From Amycolatopsis lurida (GTDB taxonomy: Bacteria > Actinomycetota > Actinomycetes > Mycobacteriales > Pseudonocardiaceae), in contig NZ_FNTA01000004.1 in the NCBI RefSeq assembly GCF_900105055.1, positions 5,859,501-5,923,500 of the forward strand: a DNA stretch of 64,000 nucleotides, in the 5' to 3' direction. This document shows positions 46,080 through 53,639 of this stretch, piece by piece; within the stretch, counting starts at the first letter, position 1, and every line of letters begins with the position of its first letter. The translations under genes and the position numbers were made by a program. Under the pieces are notes generated by a model. The model ran no database searches, was not told the DNA's origin, and saw nothing but the letters and a program-made list of their open reading frames with translations.

Positions 46080-47246
46080 ATGAAGCATCGAATCGTCGTC
46101 CTCGGAGCCGGGTACGCCGGAGCCAACGCCGCCGGGCGTCTCGCGAAGCGGCTGCACCCCGCCGACACCGAGATCACCCTCGTCAACGCCGATCCCGAGT
46201 TCGTCGAGCGGGTCCGCATGCACCAGCTCGCGACCGGTCAGGACCTGAAGCCCCGCCTGCTGACCGACGTCTTCGCGGGCACGGGCGTGGGGGTGCGGAT
46301 CGCCCGGGTCACCGCTGTCGACACCGAAGGCAAGACCGTCGCCCTCTCCGACGGCGAAATCGCCTACGACACGCTCGTCTACGCCCTCGGCAGCGCCGCC
46401 GCGGACAGCGGCGTTCCCGGCGTCGCCGAGCACGCCCACCACATCGACGGCAAGGGTTCCGCGCTGCGGCTGCGATCGCGCCTCGCCGATCTCGCCGCGG
46501 GCGGAACGGTCCTCGTCGTCGGTGGCGGCCTCACCGGCATCGAAGGCGTCACGGAGATCGCGGAAGCCCGGCCGGATCTCGAAGTCTCTTTCGCGATCCG
46601 CGGCGGCCTCGGCGACTGGATGAGCGAGAAGGCCCAGCGTCACCTGCGCGGCACCTTCGACCGGCTCGGCATCACCGTGCACGAGGACACCGACATCACG
46701 AGCGTCGGGCGGACCGGAGCGATGACCGCGGACGGCCGCGCCATCACGGCCGAGGTGACCGTCTGGACGGCGGGCTTCGCCGCCCACCACATCGCCGCCG
46801 CCACGACGCTGGAAGTCTCCGCGACGGGACAGATCGTCGTGGACGACACGATGCGGTCGGTCTCGCACGCGGACGTCTACGCGGTCGGCGACGCCGCGTT
46901 CGCGACGGGCGTGAACGGGACGCCACTGCGGATGTCCTGCGCCTCGGGGGTTCCCACGGCCTACCGCGCGGCCGACGCCATCGTCGCCCGCCTGACCGGA
47001 GGCTCGCTCCCCGAGAACAAGATCGGGTACACCGGCCAGTGCGTCAGCCTCGGCCGCCGCGACGCCGTCGTGCAGTGGGTGACCCCGGACGACCGGCCCA
47101 AGGACTCCGCGCTCACCGGCAAGACCGCCGCCCGGCTCAAGGAGATCATCTGTAAGGCCGCGGCCTGGAGCATCTCGCATCCGACGTCGATGCTCCCGGC
47201 CCGTCGCCGCCGTGTCGTCCCGGCCGAAGCGCCCGTCACTGTCTGA
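46080..47246 (+). CDS. NDH-2-like FAD/NAD(P)H oxidoreductase
   Basis: Pyridine-nucleotide-disulfide-oxidoreductase-fold protein of 388 residues. FAD motif IVVLGAGYAGANAAGRLAK, NAD(P)H motif TVLVVGGGLTGIEGVTEI, and the FAD-closing DVYAVGDAAFA. No redox-active CxxC, so it is closer to type II NADH dehydrogenases or ferredoxin/apoptosis-inducing-factor-like enzymes. The C-terminal amphipathic tail (LKEIICKAAAWSISHPTSML) may touch the membrane. It stands 82 bp after the ECF41 gene and 30 bp before the NmrA gene and is a likely ECF41 target. Confidence 0.87.
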   Translation: MKHRIVVLGAGYAGANAAGRLAKRLHPADTEITLVNADPEFVERVRMHQLATGQDLKPRLLTDVFAGTGVGVRIARVTAVDTEGKTVALSDGEIAYDTLVYALGSAAADSGVPGVAEHAHHIDGKGSALRLRSRLADLAAGGTVLVVGGGLTGIEGVTEIAEARPDLEVSFAIRGGLGDWMSEKAQRHLRGTFDRLGITVHEDTDITSVGRTGAMTADGRAITAEVTVWTAGFAAHHIAAATTLEVSATGQIVVDDTMRSVSHADVYAVGDAAFATGVNGTPLRMSCASGVPTAYRAADAIVARLTGGSLPENKIGYTGQCVSLGRRDAVVQWVTPDDRPKDSALTGKTAARLKEIICKAAAWSISHPTSMLPARRRRVVPAEAPVTV

Positions 47247-47276
47247 CCACCCACCCGCCGAACAAAGGAAACGATC

Positions 47277-48131
47277 ATGATCCTGATCACCGGAGCGAAC
47301 GGCGTCGTGGGACGTCAGGTGATGAATGTGTTGCTGGACCAGGGTTCCTCCGTCGGCGCGGTCACTCGCGGCGACGGGACCGGTCTCCCCGGCACCGCGG
47401 AAGTCGTTGCTGGAGACCTGTTTCATCCCGCCTGGATCGAGACGGCGCTGGAGGGTGTCGAAGCGATCCAGATCAGCCCGCGTGCCACCGGCCCCGGCCT
47501 CGAAGAGCTCCTGAAGCTCTCGGCCGAGCGAGGTGTCCGGCGTGTGGTGCTCCTGTCGGCCACCACCGTGGAGCACCCGGTCGGGGAGGCCCGATTCGCC
47601 GCACAGTTCCAATACGCCGAAGACCTCGTCACGCGCTCAGGTCTGGAGTGGACGGTGCTGCGCCTGGCGGATTTCGCCGCCAACGCGCTGGCTTGGGCAC
47701 CGCAGATCAAGGCCGGCGACGTGGTGCGCGGCGCGTACGGCCGGGCGGCCACGTCTCCGATCCACGAAACCGACATCGCCGAGGTCGCCGCGCGCGCCCT
47801 TCTCGGCGGCGTCCCGGTGGGATCGGTGTACACGCTGACCGGTCCGGAATCGGTGGATCAGCACGAAAAGGTGCGGCTCATCGGCGCGGCCATCGACCGG
47901 CCACTGTCCTTTCAGGAGCTTCCCCCCGAGCAAGTACGGCAGGGCATGCTCGCGCAGGGGCTGCCCGAGGAAGTCCCCGCCCGGCTGCTCGGCTCACTGG
48001 CCGACTACAGCGAGCGCCCCGGGCCGACGACCACCACGGTGGAAGAACTCCTCGGCCGTCCGGCGCGCACGTTCGCCGACTGGGCGCGGGACAACGCTCC
48101 GGCTTTTCAGGCCCAGCCGACCTTCGCGTAG
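47277..48131 (+). CDS. NmrA/atypical SDR NAD(P)-binding protein
   Basis: Protein of 284 residues with the atypical short-chain dehydrogenase motif ITGANGVVGRQVMNVLL, and the NmrA-like parts VVLLSATTVEHPVGEARF and WTVLRLADFAANALAW. The usual catalytic Tyr-x-x-x-Lys is not evident, which is common in NmrA proteins that sense NAD(P) or reduce quinones. ATG 47277 follows AAAGGA. Second gene of the probable ECF41 target operon. A relative of the protein encoded at 54833. The 3' end overlaps the convergent gene by 25 bp. Confidence 0.87.
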   Translation: MILITGANGVVGRQVMNVLLDQGSSVGAVTRGDGTGLPGTAEVVAGDLFHPAWIETALEGVEAIQISPRATGPGLEELLKLSAERGVRRVVLLSATTVEHPVGEARFAAQFQYAEDLVTRSGLEWTVLRLADFAANALAWAPQIKAGDVVRGAYGRAATSPIHETDIAEVAARALLGGVPVGSVYTLTGPESVDQHEKVRLIGAAIDRPLSFQELPPEQVRQGMLAQGLPEEVPARLLGSLADYSERPGPTTTTVEELLGRPARTFADWARDNAPAFQAQPTFA

Positions 48132-48637
48132 AACGGCGTGATCCACGCCCGGAACCGTTCCCCGTAGGCCTTCTGAGCGGCGGCCACGACGCCGTCCGGA
48201 TCCTCGGCCGGCGTCAGGCCCCGCTCACGGAGCCACTCGACGTACCGTTCGTGCGAGCCGCTGTGGTCGTCGTCTTCCTCGCGGTAGTAGTACGCCGAGT
48301 CGTGATCGACCATGATTTCGGCGTCGAAACCCAGTAGCCGCAGGAAATCCGTGAAGTCGCGCGCGACGACGTGCTCACCGCCCTCGTCGCCGAAGACCAC
48401 GACGGGCGACCGGGCGAGGTCCGTCCCGTCGTCGGCCCGCCAGATCGCGTAGGTCGAGCCGCTGCCGTTCGCCTGGGCGAAGGGGATCAGCCGCGCGAGG
48501 AACGCGGGGTCGTCCAGCTCCTGCGGGAAGCTGCTTTTGTCGTCGTAGTCGGACAGCTCGAAACCGTCGGCCAGGTAGTCGCGGGCCGAGTCGTAGAGGT
48601 CCTTGAGTTCGTTCAGGACCGGGATCGGTGAATACAC
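48107..48637 (-). CDS. SUKH/SMI1-KNR4-like protein
   Basis: Acidic protein of 176 residues. The part DDPAFLARLIPFAQANGSGS ... VVVFGDEGGEHVVARDFTDF resembles the core of SUKH (SMI1/KNR4) domains, where 'P-[IV]-V-x-F-G-x-[ED]-G' and 'A-x-[ND]-F-x-x-F-L' recur; residues 1-45 and 110-176 are less typical. SUKH proteins are common immunity proteins against nuclease toxins, but no toxin gene is next to it, so it would be an orphan. GTG 48637. Convergent with the NmrA gene (25-bp overlap). Confidence 0.62.
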   Translation of the reverse strand: MYSPIPVLNELKDLYDSARDYLADGFELSDYDDKSSFPQELDDPAFLARLIPFAQANGSGSTYAIWRADDGTDLARSPVVVFGDEGGEHVVARDFTDFLRLLGFDAEIMVDHDSAYYYREEDDDHSGSHERYVEWLRERGLTPAEDPDGVVAAAQKAYGERFRAWITPFYAKVGWA

Positions 48638-48656
48638 GCGGTCACCTTATGCCGCT

Positions 48657-49784
48657 TCAGGCCGTCGGGCGGCCCGCTCCGGCGTAATCGTCGCCCTGCT
48701 TCCGGTAGGTGTGCACCTGCACCGCCTGCCCGGTCTGCGGGGCGTCGATCATCTGCTGGTTCCCGATGTACAGCCCGACGTGGTGGATCTTCGTGTTCGG
48801 CTCGCCGTAGAAGATCAAGTCGCCCAGCTGCGGATCGGCCACCTTGTTCACGCTGTGATACTGCGTGTGGGCGGTGCGCATGAGCTTGACGCCCGCACTC
48901 GCGTACGCGGCCGTCGTCAGCCCGGAGCAGTCGAAACCGGGGTCGCCGCCACCGGTGCCGTTGCCGCCCCAGACGTAGGGCAGCCCGATCTTGTCGATGG
49001 CGAAGTTGACCGCGCTCAAGGCCGCCGCGTTCGGCGGCTGCGGGCTCTGGCCGACCGTGCCGTAGACGTTCACCGTCGCGAGCGTGCGGTGCATCAGCAG
49101 CGGCGCGGGCTGCAGCGTGCTCACCGCGTTCCACCACGTCTGGCCCTGGCCGAGGTCGCGGCCGCCCGCGCACAGGGCCCGCCCGGCGGTGAGCGTGGCG
49201 TCGTCGATGTTCTGCGGGTCCGGTTTCCCGCCGGTGGCCGAGGCCTGGAACTGGTTCCACACCGACGGCGTCAGCTGCAGCGGGCCGCTGGCGTTCGCGG
49301 ACGAGACGACCTTGTTGTAGAAGTCGCGGACCTCGACCGCGCCGAGCGGTTTGGTCAGCACGCCATCGGCGTTCAGGCCCGAACCCGCGGCGCGGCCGTG
49401 ATCGGAGGCGATCTTCCCGAGCGCGGCTAGCGTCACCCAGGAAAGACGGCATCCCGGCGTTTCCTTGCTCAGCGCGACGGTGGTCTTCGCGTATCCGGTC
49501 ATCGCGCGCAGCGGGATGTCGAGCCAGCCGCTGGTCTTCGACACCCAGGCGTCGAATTCCTTCCCCATCTGCTGCGGGACCTTCGGCTGTTCCTTCGGCA
49601 TTTCCGCCGGGGCGGACGACGTCGACGGCGGCGCGGGCGGAGCCGAGGACTGGACGGCGGCGGCCTCCGTCTTCGGTGCGTCCTTCGGCGCGAAGGTGAT
49701 GGCGGCGACCAGGGCGGCGCCCGCGACGACGACGGCGGCGAGGATCACCGGCAGTCTGCGGCGGCGCGAGGTTTCCTGCTCCAT
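48657..49784 (-). CDS. Membrane-anchored lytic transglycosylase-like/NlpC-P60 hydrolase
   Basis: Cell-wall enzyme of 375 residues. An N-terminal membrane anchor (about 11-32), a Pro/Ala-rich spacer to about 70, a lysozyme-like transglycosylase domain (VTLAALGKIASDHGRAAGSG, LTKPLGAVEVRDFYNKVV), then an NlpC/P60 domain with catalytic C286 (FDCSGL) and H335 (HHVGLYIG). It should cut both glycan strands and peptide stems of peptidoglycan. ATG 49784 overlaps the nucleoside hydrolase stop (TGATG), with GTG 49787 as an alternative. Confidence 0.88.
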   Translation of the reverse strand: MEQETSRRRRLPVILAAVVVAGAALVAAITFAPKDAPKTEAAAVQSSAPPAPPSTSSAPAEMPKEQPKVPQQMGKEFDAWVSKTSGWLDIPLRAMTGYAKTTVALSKETPGCRLSWVTLAALGKIASDHGRAAGSGLNADGVLTKPLGAVEVRDFYNKVVSSANASGPLQLTPSVWNQFQASATGGKPDPQNIDDATLTAGRALCAGGRDLGQGQTWWNAVSTLQPAPLLMHRTLATVNVYGTVGQSPQPPNAAALSAVNFAIDKIGLPYVWGGNGTGGGDPGFDCSGLTTAAYASAGVKLMRTAHTQYHSVNKVADPQLGDLIFYGEPNTKIHHVGLYIGNQQMIDAPQTGQAVQVHTYRKQGDDYAGAGRPTA

Positions 49785-50743
49785 CACCGGCCCCCGGTGA
49801 TCCGGCCGAGGACGAAGTCGCGGAAGGCGTCGACGTCGGTGGTCAGCGCGATGTCGATGGTGCGGCCCGGCACGGCCTGCGGGGCGGTGTTTCCCAGCCT
49901 TCGCCGGTCTACCAGTGTCGCGCCGCGCGCCGGGCCGAAGCCGCACTCGACGTCCACGGGGTATGGCTCGAGGTCGAGGATGCCCGGCCGGATCGCTTCG
50001 GCCACCGCGACCGCGTCGTGCATGACCATCCCCGGCATGCCGAGGATCGGGGTGTAGTGCTTCACGTACGTCGGGGTCAGCGCTTCGAGCGCCGCGCCGA
50101 GCGGGCCGGACGCGGCGAGTTTGCCGAGCCAGTCCGTGTCGACCGAGCACTGGTGCGTGATGTCGAGCGGGACCAGCACCGTCGGGATGTCCTCGTCGAC
50201 CAGCACCCGGCGCGCGGCCTCGGGGTCGCTCCAGATGTTGAACTCGGCCGCCGTGGTGGAGTTCCCCTTGGTCACTCCGCCGCCCATGACGACGATCCGG
50301 CCGATCTTCTCGCGGATGTCCGGATGGGCCGCCAGCAGCAGCGCGATATTCGTCAGCGGGCCGATCGGGGCGATGGTCACCGGCTCGCCGGCGGCTTCCA
50401 GCAGATCCACCAGCAGCCGGACGGCGCCGCGTTCGTCGAGCGGGCGCTTCGCCTCCGGCAGCGTCCCGGCGTGGCCGGACAGGCCGTCCTGGCCGTGGAC
50501 GAACCCGGCGGGCTTGGCGTTGTCGTACACCATCGGCCGCGCGGCGCCGGCGGCGACCGGCACGTCGTCACGGCCGAAAAGCTGCAGCAGGCGGCGGGCG
50601 TTGGAGGTGGTGTGGCTCAGCGGGACGTTGCCGAACACCGTGGTCACGCCGAGGAGATCGACGTCCTCGGACTGCGCGGCCAGCGCCAGCGCGAAGGCGT
50701 CGTCGACCCCCGGGTCGGTGTCGATGATCAGCTTGGTGCCCAT
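49784..50743 (-). CDS. Nucleoside hydrolase (IUNH family)
   Basis: Protein of 319 residues that releases ribose from nucleosides. The calcium-binding signature IIDTDPGVDDAFAL is intact at the N-terminus, followed by TTVFGNVPLSHTTSNARRLL, VVMGGGVTKGNSTTAAEFNI (the N/D/E active-site part) and VMHDAVAVAEAI with the conserved HDxxA. Cytoplasmic purine/pyrimidine salvage. ATG 50743 has GGGGAG upstream. It overlaps the cell-wall hydrolase gene, so the two are co-transcribed though their functions differ. Confidence 0.91.
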   Translation of the reverse strand: MGTKLIIDTDPGVDDAFALALAAQSEDVDLLGVTTVFGNVPLSHTTSNARRLLQLFGRDDVPVAAGAARPMVYDNAKPAGFVHGQDGLSGHAGTLPEAKRPLDERGAVRLLVDLLEAAGEPVTIAPIGPLTNIALLLAAHPDIREKIGRIVVMGGGVTKGNSTTAAEFNIWSDPEAARRVLVDEDIPTVLVPLDITHQCSVDTDWLGKLAASGPLGAALEALTPTYVKHYTPILGMPGMVMHDAVAVAEAIRPGILDLEPYPVDVECGFGPARGATLVDRRRLGNTAPQAVPGRTIDIALTTDVDAFRDFVLGRITGGR

Positions 50744-50783
50744 GCGCGTGCTCCCCTTTGCGGTCGGCGGCCTGAACACAGGT

Positions 50784-50789
50784 TACGGT
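50784..50789 (+). promoter_or_regulatory. Candidate leaderless -10 box (TACGGT)
   Basis: TACGGT ends 7 nt before ATG 50797; no ribosome site. Same hexamer as at 29436. Confidence 0.45.
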
Positions 50790-50796
50790 CACCGGT

Positions 50797-51555
50797 ATGA
50801 CGTCCATGTGGGGTGCGCCCGCGCTGTCACGGCTCCGCGCTTGGGGCCAGGCCCGTCGTGATCCGCGTCAGGCGAAGTTCCTGACCAAGGACTCGCTGCG
50901 CTGGGTGCTGCGAAACCGCGCGTACACGCCTTGGTACCTCGTCCGCTACTGGCGGCTGCTGAAGTTCCGGATCGCGAATCCGCACATCATCCTGCGGGGG
51001 ATGGTGTTCCTCGGCAAGGACGTCGAGATCCACTGCCGCCCCGGCTACGGGCGGCTGGAGATCGGCCGCTGGGTGCACATCGGCGACGGCAACGCGATCC
51101 GCTGCCACGAGGGTTCGCTGCGCATCGGCGACAAGGCGGTGTTCGGGCGGCAGAACGTCCTCAACGGCTACCTCGACATCGAACTCGGCGCGGCCACGCT
51201 CGTCGCGGACTGGGTGTACATCTGCGACTTCGACCACGTCACCACCGACATCACCGTCCCGATCAAGGACCAGGGCATCGTGAAGTCGCCGGTGCGGATC
51301 GGGCCCGACACCTGGATCGGCACCAAGGTCTCCGTGCTCAAGGGCACCCGGGTCGGCCGCGGCTGCGTCCTCGGCGCGCACGCCGTGGTGCGGGGCGAGA
51401 TCCCGGACTACTCGATCGCCGTCGGTTCACCCGCGCGCGTGGTGCGGAACCGGCAGGACGACTACGCCGCCGACGCCGCCCGCCGCGAAGCCGTCGCCGA
51501 CATGGCGCGCAAGGCGAACAAGGCACTGCAGAAAACCCTGGGCGTCGACTCGTAA
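50797..51555 (+). CDS. Hexapeptide-repeat (left-handed beta-helix) acyltransferase
   Basis: Protein of 252 residues. After a basic N-terminal part (RLRAWGQARRDPRQAKFLTK) the hexapeptide repeats run from about 70 to 215 (IGRWVHIGDGNAIRCHEGSL; GATLVADWVYICDFDHVTTD; TWIGTKVSVLKGTRVGRGCV; GAHAVVRGEIPDYSIAVGSP). The final block with VxGxIPDxSIxxGxPAR is typical of sugar O-acetyltransferases (WbbJ/CysE superfamily). Acceptor unknown; polysaccharide or cell-wall modification is likely. The stop lies inside an inverted-repeat array. Confidence 0.87.
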   Translation: MTSMWGAPALSRLRAWGQARRDPRQAKFLTKDSLRWVLRNRAYTPWYLVRYWRLLKFRIANPHIILRGMVFLGKDVEIHCRPGYGRLEIGRWVHIGDGNAIRCHEGSLRIGDKAVFGRQNVLNGYLDIELGAATLVADWVYICDFDHVTTDITVPIKDQGIVKSPVRIGPDTWIGTKVSVLKGTRVGRGCVLGAHAVVRGEIPDYSIAVGSPARVVRNRQDDYAADAARREAVADMARKANKALQKTLGVDS

Positions 51556-51652
51556 CTCGCGTGATCGAAGGCGTAACTCGCGTGATCGGAGGCGTAACTC
51601 ACGAGTTACGCCTCTGATCACGTGAGTTACGTTCCTGATCACGCGAGTTACG
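51551..51652. repeat. Composite inverted-repeat array of an 18-21-bp unit
   Basis: Five units based on CGTAACTCGCGTGATC: two direct (51551, 51572), a central palindrome CGTAACTCACGAGTTACG (51593-51610), and two inverted (51611-51652). The whole 102 bp folds on itself. It lies between convergent genes, contains the TAA of the acyltransferase gene (51553-51555), and a lone GCGAGTTACGCC unit occurs at 60605-60616. Confidence 0.88.
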
Positions 51653-51658
51653 CGTGCA

Positions 51659-52225
51659 CTAGCCGCGCAGCTGCTCCCGGACCTCCATGAGCGCGAAGCC
51701 CAGGAGGTTCTGCCCGCGCCAGTAGTCGGGGCGCGTGGCGTTCTTGTCCTCGCGGGCGAGGCCGCTGCCCCAGACCAAGTCCATCCTGGACGCCTCGACG
51801 ATCACCTTGTCGCCCGTGGACAGCAGGAACTCGCGCTCTTCGGCGTGCTGGCGGAACTTCTCGAGGTTGCCGTCGATGACGATGTCGAAGCGGTGCCGCT
51901 CCCAGACCTCGGCGTCGAAACCGGTGACCTCGCGGCCGAGGATCTTGGCGGTCTTGGGGTCCGGTGCCTGACGGATGGCGGCCGCGGCCTCGTGATCGCC
52001 GAACAGTTCCGCCTTGCTCGCCATCATGTAGTGCTCGGCCGTCGGGTACCGCTCGCCGCCCGCGACGAACGGCGCCAGCCACCACTGGCTCAGGCAGGCC
52101 GCGTTGATCCGGCCGCTCTTGAGCGGTGTGTGGCCGTAGAAGAGCTGGTACTCGGGCTCCGCGCCGCTGTGGACCAGCTCGCGCAACGCATCGAGACTCC
52201 GGACTCCGTCGACCTTGCTCACCAT
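51659..52225 (-). CDS. NADAR-family (YbiA-like) N-glycosidase
   Basis: Protein of 188 residues. NADAR signatures are all present: FYGHTPLKSGRINAACLSQW, YPTAEHYMMASKAELFGD, LGREVTGFDAEVWERHRFDI, LLSTGDKVIVEASRMDLVWG and YWRGQNLLGFALMEVREQLR. Family members cleave ADP-ribosyl or riboflavin-pathway N-glycosidic bonds, and act in ADP-ribose metabolism or damage control. ATG 52225 with the adjacent GTG 52222 as alternative; reading extends to 52255. Convergent with the acyltransferase gene across the repeat array. Confidence 0.88.
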   Translation of the reverse strand: MVSKVDGVRSLDALRELVHSGAEPEYQLFYGHTPLKSGRINAACLSQWWLAPFVAGGERYPTAEHYMMASKAELFGDHEAAAAIRQAPDPKTAKILGREVTGFDAEVWERHRFDIVIDGNLEKFRQHAEEREFLLSTGDKVIVEASRMDLVWGSGLAREDKNATRPDYWRGQNLLGFALMEVREQLRG

Positions 52226-52281
52226 GGCGACCAGTGGACCACAGGCCACCGACAAGTCCCTCAGTGGCCCACCGCGGCGGT

Positions 52282-53538
52282 TCAGACCAGGAAATGGAAC
52301 AGCGGGCTCCCCGGTTCCACCCGTTCCACCTGCAGAGGGCTCGCCTCCAGCCGGTGCAGCAGGCCTTCCAGGTCACCGGGCCGCGCGAGTTCGACGCCGA
52401 TCAGCGCCGGGCCGGTCTCGCGGCTGTTGCGCTTCACGTACTCGAACCGCGTGATGTCGTCGTCCGGCCCGAGGACCTCGTCGAGGAACCGCCGCAGCGC
52501 GCCGGGCTCCTGTGGGAAACCCACCAGGAAGTAGTGCTTCAGTCCTTCGTGGATCAGCGACCGTTCGAGCACTTCGCCGTAGCGGCTGACGTCGTTGTTG
52601 CCGCCGGAGACGACGCACACCACGATCTGCCCGGGGTCGATCTTCACCGCCGTGCCCAGCGCGGCGGTCGCGAGCGCGCCCGCGGGTTCGGCGATCACGC
52701 CGTCGGACTGGTACATCGCGAGCATTTCCGTGCAGATCGCGCCCTCGGCGACGTCGGTGAGCTCGACACCGCCGTCGCGGACCAGCGGATATGTCACCGC
52801 TCCGGCCTGCGCGACCGCCGCGCCGTCCACGAAGGTGTCGACGTTTTCGAGCCGCACGGGCTCACCGGCCGCCAGCGCGGCCGCCATGCAGGTCGCGCCC
52901 GCCGGTTCGACGCCGACGATCCGCATTTCCGGCGCCCGTTCCGCGGCCCACGCGGCGATCCCCGCGAGCAGCCCGCCACCGCCGACGGGCACCACCATGA
53001 CGTCGGGGATGAACCCGAGCTGCGCGACGACCTCCATCGCGACCGTGCCCTGGCCGGCCACTGTTTCCGGCGCGTCGAAGGCGGGGACCAGCGTCGCTCC
53101 GGTCGTCTCCGCGTCGTGCTTCGCGGCGGTGAAGGCGTCTTCGTAGGTCTCCCCGACGACGATGACTTCGATATGCGAGCCGCCCAGCGTCGCGATCCGC
53201 TCGCGCTTCTGGCGGGGAGTCGTGCCGGGAACGTAGACGCGGCCGTTCGCGCCGAGCCGGCGGCACGCGTACGCGACGCCCTGCGCGTGATTGCCCGCGC
53301 TCGCGCAGACGACGCCGCGCTCACGGTGCTCCGCGTCTAGCTGGACGATGTAGTTGTACGCGCCGCGGATCTTGTACGAGCGCACGGTCTGCAGGTCTTC
53401 GCGTTTGAGCCAGACCCGGGCGTCGACCCGCGCCGAGAGCCGCTCGTTCGGTTCGAGCGGCGTGCGGGTCACCACCCCGGCCAATCGCTTGGCGGCCTCT
53501 TCGACCGTTCGGGCGCTCACCGTTTCGATCCCTTGCAC
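52282..53538 (-). CDS. ilvA: Threonine ammonia-lyase
   Basis: PLP enzyme of 418 residues that deaminates L-threonine to 2-oxobutanoate, the entry to isoleucine synthesis. PLP lysine K56 is in SYKIRGA, with the asparagine loop CASAGNHAQG, the phosphate cup PVGGGGLLAG and the Ser region VCVVSGGNND. One C-terminal ACT-like regulatory domain (LKHYFLVGFPQEPGALRRFL) is present; length suits the single-ACT actinobacterial IlvA form. GTG 53538, divergent from the serpin gene. I see no branched-chain leader peptide. Confidence 0.92.
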   Translation of the reverse strand: MQGIETVSARTVEEAAKRLAGVVTRTPLEPNERLSARVDARVWLKREDLQTVRSYKIRGAYNYIVQLDAEHRERGVVCASAGNHAQGVAYACRRLGANGRVYVPGTTPRQKRERIATLGGSHIEVIVVGETYEDAFTAAKHDAETTGATLVPAFDAPETVAGQGTVAMEVVAQLGFIPDVMVVPVGGGGLLAGIAAWAAERAPEMRIVGVEPAGATCMAAALAAGEPVRLENVDTFVDGAAVAQAGAVTYPLVRDGGVELTDVAEGAICTEMLAMYQSDGVIAEPAGALATAALGTAVKIDPGQIVVCVVSGGNNDVSRYGEVLERSLIHEGLKHYFLVGFPQEPGALRRFLDEVLGPDDDITRFEYVKRNSRETGPALIGVELARPGDLEGLLHRLEASPLQVERVEPGSPLFHFLV

Positions 53539-53639
53539 GAATGCTGAATGTACTGACCGGCCCCGGCCACGACGGAGAGACGTCCGCTTTCCGCCTGGCC
53601 CGGTGCAACCGAACCGGACACGAAGACCGTCTCCCGGTC

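Noticed and set aside
51551..51652. CRISPR array
   Set aside because: Units are 18-21 bp, in both orientations, with spacers of 1-4 bp; no cas genes.
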